Origin: Hydractinia symbiolongicarpus
Lineage: Eukaryota; Cnidaria; Hydrozoa; Anthoathecata; Hydractiniidae
Direction: 5' to 3'
DNA: 64,000 nt
Assembly (NCBI RefSeq): GCF_029227915.1
Contig: NC_079884.1
Coordinates: forward strand, 9,362,001 to 9,426,000
Part shown: in pieces, positions 10,532 to 19,807 of the stretch
How positions within the stretch are numbered: the stretch's first letter is position 1
Layout of the letters: each line of letters begins with the position of its first letter
Program-made: the position numbers and the translations under genes
The notes under the pieces: generated by a model
Seen by the model: only the letters and a program-made list of their open reading frames with translations
Told to the model about the DNA's origin: nothing
Databases searched by the model: none

Positions 10532-11174
10532 ATGACAGATATTATGAAATTATACCCGAGCTTACCACCAAGTGCACCTGATCAAGAAAATAATGAAAGT
10601 CAGGTCTATCAATTGAAGAAAATCGAAGAGATCGAAATATACCTACGAAATGAAGTTAAACAACGTGAAAAGCTTTCAAAAAAAATTGGAATGCATGGTA
10701 CCTGGATCCATTATATGGATCATGGATTACTCGCCATAAGCGTGATAACATTAGGCGTAGGTATTGCAAGCATGCTGAGTGGTATTGGAGTATCTCTAGC
10801 CGTCGCGATGGGTGGGATCAGCATGCCGTTGGATTGGGGCAAACAGCATTAAAACAAGGTGGCAAGAAGATGAATTATAAACGCAAAAAACACGACTCAA
10901 TAAGACTTCTTGCAGAGACTAAGCTGAATTTAATAGTTGATCTTATATCAAGGGCTATTGAGAATGGAGTGATAAGTGATTATGAATTTTCACTAAAAAA
11001 CCAAGAGAAACAAAAATATATGCTGCTCAAGGAGCAGATTCGCCAACGTACGAAAAAGATCGTCTCAACGATTTAAGAACTAGAGCGACAGCAATTAGTC
11101 GCGCAAGGTCGTGAAGAGGGTAAACAGGAGCTTCTTAAAAAAATACAGTCTGTGAATTATACCAACGCTACCTA
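10532..11174 (+). pseudogene. Conserved Polinton coiled-coil/membrane protein, broken
   Basis: The first frame (10532-10852) starts MTDIMKLYPSLPPSAP, has a charged coiled-coil stretch and then a hydrophobic segment (LLAISVITLGVGIASML). The second frame (10834-11076) is basic and helical, with KHDSIRLLAETKLNLIVDL and a following ISDYEFSL block. An in-frame TAA at 11074-11076 precedes a further open stretch to TAG at 11172-11174. I read this as one gene of about 215 residues with one frameshift near 10840 and one nonsense codon. The family is familiar from cnidarian Polintons but its function is unknown. AATAAA (10525-10530), which overlaps the previous stop codon, sits just before the ATG. Confidence 0.5.
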
Positions 11175-11216
11175 GAGGCACCACCTGAATATTCATAATG
11201 TATTGTTAACAATACA

Positions 11217-11492
11217 TTATACAACACCAAGTACCTCACCGGTACTGGCATCAATCATAAAATCACCATCATACACTATTTGACGCTTTTGTTTTGTCCC
11301 GAGACCTCTGATGTACTCATCGAGTATTTTCATAGCAGTGATTTCTAGGCATGGCTTGCAATAAGGTCCATCGGTCTGTGATGCAATATCTTTATATTTT
11401 ACCTTATGAATCGCAGCGAGAAGATCAACTCTCTTGAGGGTTGAATAACCCTTAATACCCAATGATTTTGCCTCTCTTTTCAGATCGTTCAT
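11217..11492 (-). CDS. Small SAP-like domain protein of the Polinton
   Basis: Intact 91-residue frame, one of the few unbroken genes of the element. The N-terminus (MNDLKREAKSLGIKGYSTLK, continuing to a hydrophobic DLLAAI) fits a SAP/Rho-N type helix-turn-helix used for nucleic-acid binding. The middle contains a CKPC pair and the C-terminus is short and acidic to hydrophobic. SAP-like small proteins occur in some DNA viruses as DNA-binding accessory factors. That role is inferred from the domain alone. AATAAA precedes the ATG, and its stop lies downstream of the convergent plus-strand gene that ends at 11174. It starts 5 bases after the stop of the upstream minus-strand gene. Confidence 0.6.
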   Translation of the reverse strand: MNDLKREAKSLGIKGYSTLKRVDLLAAIHKVKYKDIASQTDGPYCKPCLEITAMKILDEYIRGLGTKQKRQIVYDGDFMIDASTGEVLGVV

Positions 11493-11497
11493 GTTTA

Positions 11498-12099
11498 TTA
11501 CACCACAATGAATGGTTCCTCGTCATCTGAATCAAGGTGCCTGGTCCTGGAAAGTTCCACTGGTTTATACTTACACTCCTCAAGCAAGACCTGTGGATAG
11601 TGCTTATTCCCTTGTTGATAGATACTTGATAGTTTTATTATACATACGCATTGACAGGGCTGCTTCAGTGGTAGTGGTTGATCGTAGAAATACGTGTTTA
11701 TTTTACCCTCCCATTCTTTAATTTTTGTGTTCAGGTATCTACCGTTCTTCACTGATGAGGGCGTGAACTCACTACCATATAATTTCTCTATCCTGGCCAG
11801 GATACACATTTTTTCAGCCATTCAGGATGGTTATACATATCAAATGACATTGTAAGGGAGGATCCATCAATGTATCTGGATGCACCATTTGAATACAGCC
11901 CCTTTGGCGTTCTGATTAGCAACGACGATATCTTGTTACCATGTTTATAGCCTATAACATATCTAGCATCCTTACCCTTATTAGCTTGGATACGATCGCT
12001 GAGTACAATGTTTTCAATTTGAACCTCGTCGATATCGAGCACAGTTGGTTCACTATGAAAATCCCTTGTCTCTACGGAGTCATTGTAAAATTTGAACAT
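11498..12099 (-). pseudogene. Conserved Polinton protein of unknown function, frameshifted
   Basis: Frames 11788-12099 and 11498-11821 overlap by 34 bases and together match one protein family I recall from cnidarian Polintons. The N-terminal half holds ARYVIGYKHG and SLTMSFDMYNHPEW. The C-terminal half holds KNGRYLNTKIKEWEGKINTY, a CQCVCIIKLSSIYQQG block and YPQVLLEECKY, and ends in an Asp/Glu-rich tail. A single-base shift near 11800-11820 accounts for the break. The acidic tail and beta-rich middle could suit a single-strand DNA-binding protein, but I have no motif that proves it. Expected length is about 195 residues. AATAAA lies a few bases before the ATG at 12099. Confidence 0.45.
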
Positions 12100-12125
12100 C
12101 CTTTATTATAATAACCAGGGCCCAA

Positions 12126-12287
12126 CTAAGGATTTTTACATTTGCAATAACCTCCGTTGTACGTTATATACATCATGTAATGCTGCCAGCACAATATCGT
12201 TTCTTTTATTATTAGTCTTTGTCCACACTTGCATCTATCATATATATCGAGATCAATTCCACATTCATCACAATACTCAGTTGTCAT
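12126..12287 (-). CDS. 53-residue cysteine-rich (zinc-ribbon-like) protein
   Basis: Intact short frame from ATG 12287 to TAG 12126-12128. It begins MTTEYCDECGIDLDIYDRCK and has CxxC at residues 6-9, CxC at 19-21, a single Cys near 33 and CxC near 48-50, so two metal-binding knuckles are plausible. It is the last gene before the right terminal repeat, 26 bases from the start of the neighbouring minus-strand gene. It carries the same AATAAA-just-before-ATG context as the other genes of the element, which supports it as real despite its size. Function unknown; a zinc-binding regulator is one guess. Confidence 0.5.
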   Translation of the reverse strand: MTTEYCDECGIDLDIYDRCKCGQRLIIKETILCWQHYMMYITYNGGYCKCKNP

Positions 12288-12322
12288 ACTTTATTTGATA
12301 GAACTGTGGTAACTAGCAATTA

Positions 12323-12389
12323 GGGAATTTCCCTTTACTCATATTCTGTATAATATAAGTATACGCTATTGCGCATGACGTCATATGAT
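12323..12389 (-). repeat. Polinton right terminal inverted repeat, inner part
   Basis: In reverse complement this carries TGACGTCATGCGCAATAGC (CRE-type core at 12376-12383), then an ATACAGAATATGAGTAAA block and the palindrome GGGAAATTCCC (12323-12333). All are also present in the left terminal repeat, in a different order. The Helitron-like insertion starts at 12390. Confidence 0.65.
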
Positions 12390-13079
12390 TCTCTATTATA
12401 ATAGCCGTATTTTGTCTGTCTCTGCGCAACATGGCGGAACAAGTAGCGAGACATACGGAAAATCCCCGCGGCCCTGCAGCTTTATTTCGGATCCACGGCA
12501 GACCCCGTTTTTACTGGCTTTGTTTTGATCACTTACGCGTAATAGCCAATCACGAGGCTCCATTTTCACTAATGACCAATCCAAGTGCTTCGTGGCCTCA
12601 ATATGCCGACGGAGGAAACATGCTACCCCTACAAAGGTCATTTTGGTTTGGAAGTGATGGTTTGAAATTTGTATGTCTCCTTTTGATCCTCCTTATTCTG
12701 AGTACTTTTTATCCTATAGGATTATTTAGTTTGTTTTCACATGTTAAGTTGAATATTTCATCACGTTTTCTAGCTACATATAAATCTTAAACAAACCAAT
12801 TTTAAGTTTTTGGCTAGCTACAAAACGTACATTTTGAGGCAGCTAGCTTTATTTATTCCTATACTTTTAAAGTTTTTATTGAGTTTGGTATATTATTATT
12901 TATTTTTATGTTGAAGTTGGGTCTACCTAGCTAGCTCCTCTTTTAGCTACATCCTGCTAAAAAGTGAAAGTAGCCAAATGCAGTTTGGCTGCAAGTGAAA
13001 GTAGCCATATGCAGTTTGGCTCAACACAATTCTTAACAATTCTTATGCTAAATGGAGTTGCAAAATAAATTTGCTGAGT

Positions 13080-14190
13080 AATTTTTTAAACTGAACCGGG
13101 TTAATGCCAGGCTGTTCACTGATTTCTTTTAAAACCCGAAGCGATAAGGATTTTTGGAAAATGGTATTACCCCTATGCTCATGTATGACACGATTCACCT
13201 GTTAAGCGCTCAGCCTGGTGTTAACGACGGGTTGTTTCCTGTGTTTTTATTTAAACCGTAGTGATAAATTTTATTTGGAAAATTTTATTACGCCTGTTAC
13301 TCATGTATGACACAATTTACGTGTTAAGTGCTCAGCCTGGTGTTAATGACGTGCTTTTTCCGTGTTTTTATTTAATCCGTTGTGATAAAGTTTTTTTACC
13401 TGCAATAAACATTCAACCTGGTGTTAACAACAGGGTGTTTTGTGTGTTTTTTATTTAAATTGAAGTTGCGATAAGTTTTTTGGGAAAAGGCTATTATGGC
13501 TATAACGCATGTGTGACACCATTTACCTGTACTAAGTGCTCAGTCCGGTGTCATGATTAATTTGTTAAGGTTTACTGAAACGTACTCCGCAAAATAAAAT
13601 AATATTGACTATTTTCTTTTCTTATGACGGGGTAACAACAGGTTGTAAACTGTGTTTTTATCTCGGTTAAAGTTGCAGTAAAGTTATATATATACATATA
13701 TTTTAAAAAGTACATTACAACCGAAACACTATAATGTTGTGTGAGCTTTACTCAATTCACGACATATTCTGCATACCTGTACTAGAGCACTCCAATTATG
13801 GAGTTTTTTTATGGGGTAACGACTGGATTTTTCCTGTGTTTTAAGTTAAACCGAAATTGCAGTAAAGTTTTTTATGAAAAGGGTATTATGCGTTCTCGGC
13901 CCACTGTCCAGATTAAGTTTTGAACTTTTACGGAAACTTATTCCGCAAAATAAAATAATATTGCCCAATTGTTTTTGCTATGGCGGAGTAACAACGGTTT
14001 GTAAACTGTTTTAATTCAGCTTTTGTTGCGGGAAATTATTTTTTTTTAAATATCTTACAGTCGCAACACTGCAATGGTGTGTGCCCTCCACTTGATTTAC
14101 GACAGACTGCATACCCGTACTAAAGTGCTCCACCTCACCGGGTTGCACAGTTTGCGGTTCTTATTAAGCGCTCCTCAAGGCGTTCAACAA
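13080..14190 (+). repeat. Diverged ~120-base tandem repeats within Helitron-like DNA
   Basis: Units recur around 13,100, 13,219, 13,342 and 13,420, and more loosely to 14,190. They share GTTAACGACGGG/GTTAATGACG starts, TGTGTTTTTATTTAAA blocks and a GCATGTGTGACAC block. Unit length is uneven because of deletions. Confidence 0.5.
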
Positions 14191-14197
14191 CAGTTAC

Positions 14198-16849
14198 CAG
14201 GTGCGGATCCAGGGTTAGTCAGATAAGTCGCGTGACTAAGTGTAAATTTGACGAAAAATGTTAGCCAAGCGAAGATGTCGACGATCAAGGCGTTGCAAAC
14301 GGAGGGCGTTAAAAATTGTAATTTTTTTACGGCGAAAAGTCATGGTTCACAGCCCTCTCCAATTCGCCTATAGCGATGTTGACGTCAAAGTTGTGACGTC
14401 GCTACCATATAGACTGAGAGGGTTGCAAATTATAGCTTACAGATTTTGACTGATTCATTTTGACTAATCAGTCACTCAGTCAGTCAAAAATCAAATAGCT
14501 ATGGCCCGCAACCCTCCCCATCTCACCTAAGGGGCCTGTGACGTCAAAATCGTGACGTAATTTTCACACTCTATGCGTAGTCCAACAATATGTGGCCCGC
14601 AGCCGGCGAAGGAAATTTAGGTTCCGTTTTGCGTGGTTACTGATAACCTGTTAGGCTATAGTTTTAACTCCCATCCGTCAGGATTAGTCAAAGACTCACG
14701 CCTTTTGGCTTGGATTCTTTCCGTACTATTATTGATTATGGCTGCAGCAGATATGTTGGCGCGGGTGCTTACTGATTTAAAGTGTGATAATTTTGAATCT
14801 GTTCGTAAAATGCAAAAAGAACTTTTAGAAAGTGTTTATTCTCGAGCATTTTTGTTGTCTGGGGATATTTATCCCTTGGTTGGTAAAAGTCTTCATCGGA
14901 ATTCAGGTCCAGATATATACCTTCCATCTGAGGCGAGGTGTGAGGATAAAGGAATTATTGTTTTAAGGTGAGAAGTATGTTTTTTACTCTCCAACACACC
15001 TTGCATTTATCTAAAGGTTTTCAGTATATCTGCTACGAAAAGCTAGTTGGGGAGAGCTTTATACAACAGACTATTAAATTAAAACCAAATACAAAAAGAT
15101 TTAATTAGCTAATAGCTAGGGCTAATACACCTTTACGATAATTCGGAAAAAATAACACTCCATCGCAGCTTATTTTGCAATCAGAGGAGGTAAACATTAC
15201 ACTTTTATAAGAGTTTATTAAGGAGAAAACACTATTTTTCGTGATAACTTTTCTTGCCACGTTTTGTTTTTAATGAAAAGTACACATAAGTTGTATCTTA
15301 TTATTATTAACGTTTCCTAAAAATTTGAAAGAAATTGATACGACGGAAGTTAAAAAACTGGAGAAAACACGCTTTCGTCTCTAACAAACTCTCATAAAAA
15401 CACGAGTTTTACCTCCTTTTTTTCGATATTGTAAAACGATGGAGAGCCGTAGGAACGCATGTACAATTGAATTGTCATAAAGGTGTATTGTTTTTGTAAT
15501 ATGAGCTTTGAACAGAATTTTCAGCATTGCGGAGGAATTCTTTCTCAATTAATATTTGTGTTGTTATTAGAAGCAAGAACTTGACATCTGGATAAGTAAG
15601 GTTGGTGATGAAAATAAACAACTCTTCGAATGACTATTAAGAAACAAGTTTGTTGAGTAAAAGGTCATGGTAAAATATATTATTTTTAGATCCAATCCAT
15701 CAGGAGACTGTCTATACAGCTCAGCATCGTTGGTATAGGCATAGGTGATAATTCTCTTGTTGATGTTTTGAGAATCTTGACATCCATAGAACTTTTCTTG
15801 CATCCTTCCTTTTATTCCAATCATCCTTGTTTTCAATTTGCTTTTAAAAACCAAAAGGCAAATATTTTTATATCTGAGAAAAGTTTATTCAGATTTTCCC
15901 TTTCCCATATTGTTTGTGATATGACTCTTTCTCCTGAGGAGGCAGTTAAAGCAGAAGCAATCAACAACTGTACCCCCAAGACATGGTTTCCTTTTCTATC
16001 AATACTTGCCTTGTCAACAGTAATAAAGAGAAAAATTAACACATTTTACCCACAATTCGGTTTGTTACAGTTTGTTACAACTTTCTTTACACAGTGTATA
16101 TTGCCACACCCATCTATTTTACCTGATGAAGATCGGTTAAAAATTTTATTTTGTTATGAAGATATTGTTAAGTCTGGTGTAGACTTCAAGCCAAATCATT
16201 ACGTTCCCCTTTTTCCAGGTTGCAACTTTCTTAACTGAAAGTTGCATTTTCCTATTTCAGCATGCAAAAAGCAGTAAAAAGCCCTTCTTAATTCTTCTTT
16301 CAAAGTTCAAACGAAACTTGAGTTTAGCCCTATGAATAAACAAATATATCTGAACAAATACATGGGTTGAGGTGTGTTTGTATCATATCACATGTATGTA
16401 TATTTCATCTTCATTATCCTGATCTTTCCATATTCTTATTTTTTTTGTTATTATTGTGTTTTATTTTGCTGTCCATGGCTGGTGTGATCATTTGATTCAC
16501 CTAGTCATGCTGATGAAGCCTGATATTGGCAGAAACAGCAGGAGTTTATAAATAATGAAATATATTCACAATTGTCTCACTTTATTGTAGTTAATCCCTG
16601 TTAATTTTAGTGGTTTTATCTATCTAAAATAAGACGTGTAAGACGGAGATTTGATTCTTATAAAAGATGTTCTTAGGAGATTTTGTTATAGCTTAGCGTT
16701 TCTTTTGGTCAATTTTATTAATAACTAGATAAATCGGAAGACAATTTTTCGGCGATTTTTGTACCCGCAAAGCTTAAAATTTAGCCCCCAGCTGCTAAAT
16801 TCAAGACTCAGTCTTGACTAAGTCTTGAAAAAGTCTGGATCCGCCCCTG
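14198..16849 (+). mobile_element. 2.65-kb hAT-like DNA transposon nested in the Helitron-like element
   Basis: Termini are CAGGTGCGGATCCAGGG on the left and CAGGGGCGGATCCAGAC (reverse complement) on the right, flanked by GTTAC on both sides (14193-14197 and 16850-16854). CAGNGGCGGATCCAG termini are common in hAT-type elements, but a 5-base duplication is shorter than the standard 8. No transposase motif is visible. It carries gene-like exons (14633-14971 and about 15860-16238) that look captured, and a Penelope-type tail near 16,380-16,570. Confidence 0.6.
14633..16238 (+). pseudogene. Vertnin-like gene fragment carried by the hAT-like element
   Basis: The first open block (14633-14971) runs through MQKELLESVYSRAFLLSGDI and ends at a good 5' splice site (TTTTAAG|GTGAGAAG near 14970), so it was probably an exon. 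A second block (about 15860-16238) includes TWFPFLSILALSTVIKRKIN and ends FKPNHYVPLFP. The 'TWFPFL..ALS.V..R.I...YP' and 'F(Q/K)PNHFVPL' patterns resemble vertnin-related proteins, which lack a known biochemical role. I infer a captured host gene or old transposon gene. Extent and splicing are uncertain, and similarity is from memory only. Confidence 0.3.
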
Positions 16850-16891
16850 GTTACTTGTGGCTTAACCCGGCGTTTCAACGCCGGGTCTCCT

Positions 16892-17844
16892 TCTCTATAA
16901 TAATAGCCGTCGTCTGTCTGTCTCTGCGCAACATGGCGGAGCAAGTAGCGAGACCCGCCGAACATCCCCGCGGCCCCGCAGCTTTATTTCGAATCCCCGG
17001 CAGACCCCTTTTTTTTACCGGCCTTGCTTTGCCGCTCATTGTAATAAACCAATCACGAGGCTCCATTTTCACTAATGACCAATCCAAGTGCTTCGCGGCC
17101 TCGACATGCCGACGGGAGGAAACATGCTACCCCTACGAAGGCCATTTTGGTTTGGAAGTGATGGTGTGAAGTTTGTAGGTTTCCTTTCAATCCTCCTTAT
17201 TTCTTCTGAGTACTTTTTATCCTATAGGATTATTTAGTTTGTTTTCACATGTTAAGGTGAATATTTCATCACGTTTTCTAGCTACGTATAAATCTTAAAC
17301 AAACCAACATTGAATTGTAATCTGGGTTTTTATTTTACCTAAGTTGTCGAAAGTTATTTTTTGAATAGTATATTACATCGGAAACACCATAAAGTTGTGT
17401 GCACTTCACTTGATTTTCTACACACTATATGGCTGTACTGAAGCGCTTTGTACTAAAGTGTTTTGTAAACCAAAGCTTCGATAGTTTTTTTGAATAGGGT
17501 CTTAAGCCTAAACGCATGTGTCGCAAACTTATTTCGCAAAATAAAATAAAATTGACCAATTGTTTTTCCTATGACGGGGTAACAAATGGTTGTAAATTGT
17601 GTTTTTATTTTGGCTAAAGTTACAGTAGAGTTATATTTTCAAAAATACACTACAGCCGAAACACTATAGTGTTGTGTGCGCTTTACTCGATTAACGATAT
17701 ACTGCGTACCTGTACTAAAGCGCTCCACCTGACCGTGTAGTACAGTTTACGGCTCTTATTAAGCGCTCCACATAGTGTTCAATGGCGGGTCACACCTTGA
17801 CTTGTGGCTTAACCCGGCGTTTCGACGCTGGGTTTCCCGGCTAG
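16892..17844 (+). mobile_element. Helitron-like element 2 inside the Polinton
   Basis: Starts TCTCTATAATAATAGCCG directly behind copy 1. It ends with hairpin CCCGGCG...CGCTGGG (17813-17832) followed by TTTCCCGGCTAG and a T. The 3' hairpin plus CTAG end fits Helitrons. It is 953 bases long with no coding content, and is the undisrupted version of the preceding element. Confidence 0.55.
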
Positions 17845-17845
17845 T

Positions 17846-17979
17846 TCGTTTATATTATTTAATATGATTATGTGTTAGTTATTGGCATGTATATATTATT
17901 ATGTGGTGGTGACTGGCATTATTGGGAATTTCCCTTTGGTCGACGTCGACTGTGCCAGAAGGAACATTTCTCTATCTCT
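17846..17979 (-). repeat. Polinton right terminal inverted repeat, outer part
   Basis: Reverse complement of the left terminus, with the same AGAGATAG start, a GTCGACGTCGAC-type block and the palindrome GGGAATTTCCC at 17924-17934. Its inner continuation lies 5.45 kb away at 12323-12389, across the Helitron-like insertion. Confidence 0.75.
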
Positions 17980-17984
17980 GGCTG

Positions 17985-18615
17985 AGTGAATTGCGTGTGT
18001 GAGAAGTCATGGGATATAAACAAACTTCAAGTTAAAGCTTAACCAGCCGAAATAATCCACATAAACCGAGATAAATTTTTTTAACAGCGTGAAGCCGGTA
18101 GCGAGAACCGCAAACAGACGTCAATATTTTTAGCACAAGCAACCTTCAAAACTACGAGGTGATAAGACGGACAGCCAACGAAAAAGTTAGAACTTAATTG
18201 GGTATGATATTAAATTAATCCGGATTATGGCATGGGGAAACTTAAATAATAATTTATTAAATTATTCTAGATTAAGCGGTGTAAACGAAGAAGAATAGTA
18301 ATAAAACTCTAAATCCTCACGAATAAGAATTAAATTTCTCGCAAGCAAAAACTCTTCAACCCTTCATGCGCCATACAGGGAATGTAGGGGGCAAAACCCT
18401 TCCTTCATTTCCATGTGGAAGAGTCGAAAGCAAATTCCAGGATAAGCATGGTAAAGGTAAGCGACATTTTATTTTCCTCTTATTTAACGCAGACCATAAA
18501 TCTTACTCAGTCTGGAGGATGACATAAACAATAGTGTCACGCTTTAGTGTCATCAGTAAGAAAAAGGTTGCTTAACATGCAAATAGAGAAATAATATTTC
18601 TAACAATTCACTTTA
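17985..18615. other. Intergenic DNA right of the Polinton
   Basis: No recognisable gene or repeat. Frames are short and there is no tandem structure. It separates the Polinton target duplication from the candidate last exon of the ankyrin gene. Confidence 0.35.
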
Positions 18616-18890
18616 TTACGGTTTAAAGACAAGTTTTTTTCTTCTCGTTGATTTCGTTTGACTGTCAAGTATTTCGCACAAATATATCTGCGCATGCGTA
18701 CTCTTGAACCACGTAGAAAGTGCTGAGTCATACATTTGTGAATTGGTTAAGCGTGAGTATTGCTCATTGGTCTGAACTTTTCGAGTTTCTTCGATTCGAT
18801 CTAAACCTCTTTTGATTCTCTCTTGTAAGCTCCAATTGGTTAGTGAAGTTCTGTTGTTCTTCCATTCGAACGATCGCACCTTCCTTTGCA
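18616..18890 (-). CDS. Candidate terminal exon on the minus strand
   Basis: A 275-base open stretch preceded by a strong acceptor (TTTTTTTAG|TG) and closed by TAA at 18616-18618. It encodes a basic, polar sequence containing LQERIKRGLDRIEETRK and ending RRKKLVFKP. The exon enters in phase 1, which is compatible with the phase-1 end of the ankyrin exon at 22300-22518, so it may be the last exon of that gene. No domain recognised. Other exons could lie between. Confidence 0.4.
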
Positions 18891-19349
18891 CTAAAAAAAC
18901 AATACACTCTCATGTATTTGATATTTTGAAATTAATAAATATGAATCCACTTTATCAAATAGCTACAATGTTATTAGCCAGGAGATCCAGCATCATTTTT
19001 TTTCCACTGGGAAATCGGACGATTTTTCCGCGCTTTTTGATTGGCTAATTCTATTGCTCTTTTCTCACGTGGTTAATATTGGGGAAAGCCCTTTTTATCC
19101 GAATATTCGAGCGAGTGGTTTAACTAACCCTAACAAACATTATTAAACTATAAAGTTTTTACCAGAGTAAGAAGCGGCCAAGCTTGGCAAACAACTCACA
19201 CATAAATTAGAATGGTCTCCGAAGCAATTAGTCACATTGTTAAATTTAAACTCGGGGTTTCCGTTGTGTCATTCGTTTGCGTCTAAGCTTTTGTTTGAGA
19301 GAAACTCATTTTAACAACCTCAAAAAAGAAAGCTTAGTTAACTAGGCTA

Positions 19350-19480
19350 CAATGTTATTGGTATTGGAAAACCGTGGAAAAACCCACGGGTCTTCCGTCG
19401 GTAATATACACGGTATTTGTGTGTCCGTTGCACAACACTATTCTTGCGGACAGACAGACAAAATACGGCCATTATTATAG
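19350..19480 (-). mobile_element. Helitron-like fragment, reverse orientation
   Basis: On the minus strand it reads CTATAATAATGGCCGTATTT then GTCTGTCTGTC, and ends at a CCCGTGGG...CCACGG hairpin, like the elements at 2,153-3,419 and 12,390. It is truncated at the 3' side. Confidence 0.35.
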
Positions 19481-19807
19481 TGAAAATTACACTGTATATT
19501 AAATTAGAATCCCACTCGAACATGAACAGATGGTACCCTTTCAATTTTATTGCTTATATTAAAGTTTCTGAAGTTTCAAATGTTCCTACGCTCCATCAAG
19601 TTTATAAAAAAAACCGATAAAAATAAACTTTATTTAGGTCACCCGCAGAATAATCTTTGGATACAGTGTCATTGCTTTTATATATTTATATGGCTGGCAA
19701 TTTCAATTAATTTCGAGAATTCAAGGCGAAAATAATAAATATTCAGGATGGCCAGAGTTATCATTTCTGGGTTAGTTGCACAAACAAATTAAAAATAAAT
19801 ATAGTCT

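Larger units (their letters stand above)
12390..16890 (+). mobile_element. Helitron-like element 1 inside the Polinton (interrupted)
   Basis: Begins TCTCTATTATAATAGCCG and ends at a CCCGGCG/CGCCGGG hairpin (16866-16885) that has lost its last few bases. Its first 400 bases match the start of the second copy at 16892 closely, and its later part matches that copy's end. The interior 13,080-14,190 is an array of diverged ~120-base units, each with a GTGTTTTTATTTAAAC-type block, a G(C/T)GATAA block and a CTCAGCCTGGTGTTAA block. A hAT-like element sits at 14198-16849. No helicase is encoded. Confidence 0.5.
3607..17979. mobile_element. Degraded Polinton/Maverick element (virus-like)
   Basis: The left end (3607 onward) and the reverse complement of the right end (17979 backward) share about 60 nearly identical bases starting AGAGATAGAGAAATG, and then stay similar through A/T-rich repeats. 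Termini beginning 5'-AG are usual for Polintons. GGCTG precedes the left end (3602-3606) and GGCTG(A) follows the right end (17980-17985), so a 5-6 base target duplication is visible. The interior codes for packaging ATPase, major capsid, penton-like and several conserved Polinton proteins. The right terminal repeat is split by Helitron-like DNA at 12390-17844; without that, the element is about 8.9 kb. Polymerase B, integrase and protease are missing, so it is a deletion derivative. Confidence 0.85.

Noticed and set aside
4937-11076. A variant genetic code reading TAA/TAG as sense in the Polinton genes
   Set aside because: Several genes have isolated in-frame TAA or TAG codons, but frameshifts are equally common and the same codons end genes at expected positions (4402, 6260, 10527). 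Decay explains both.
12396-12790. Overlapping 81- and 119-codon frames as genes
   Set aside because: They are accidental frames in the Helitron-like repeat. The second copy at 16,900 does not conserve their ends.
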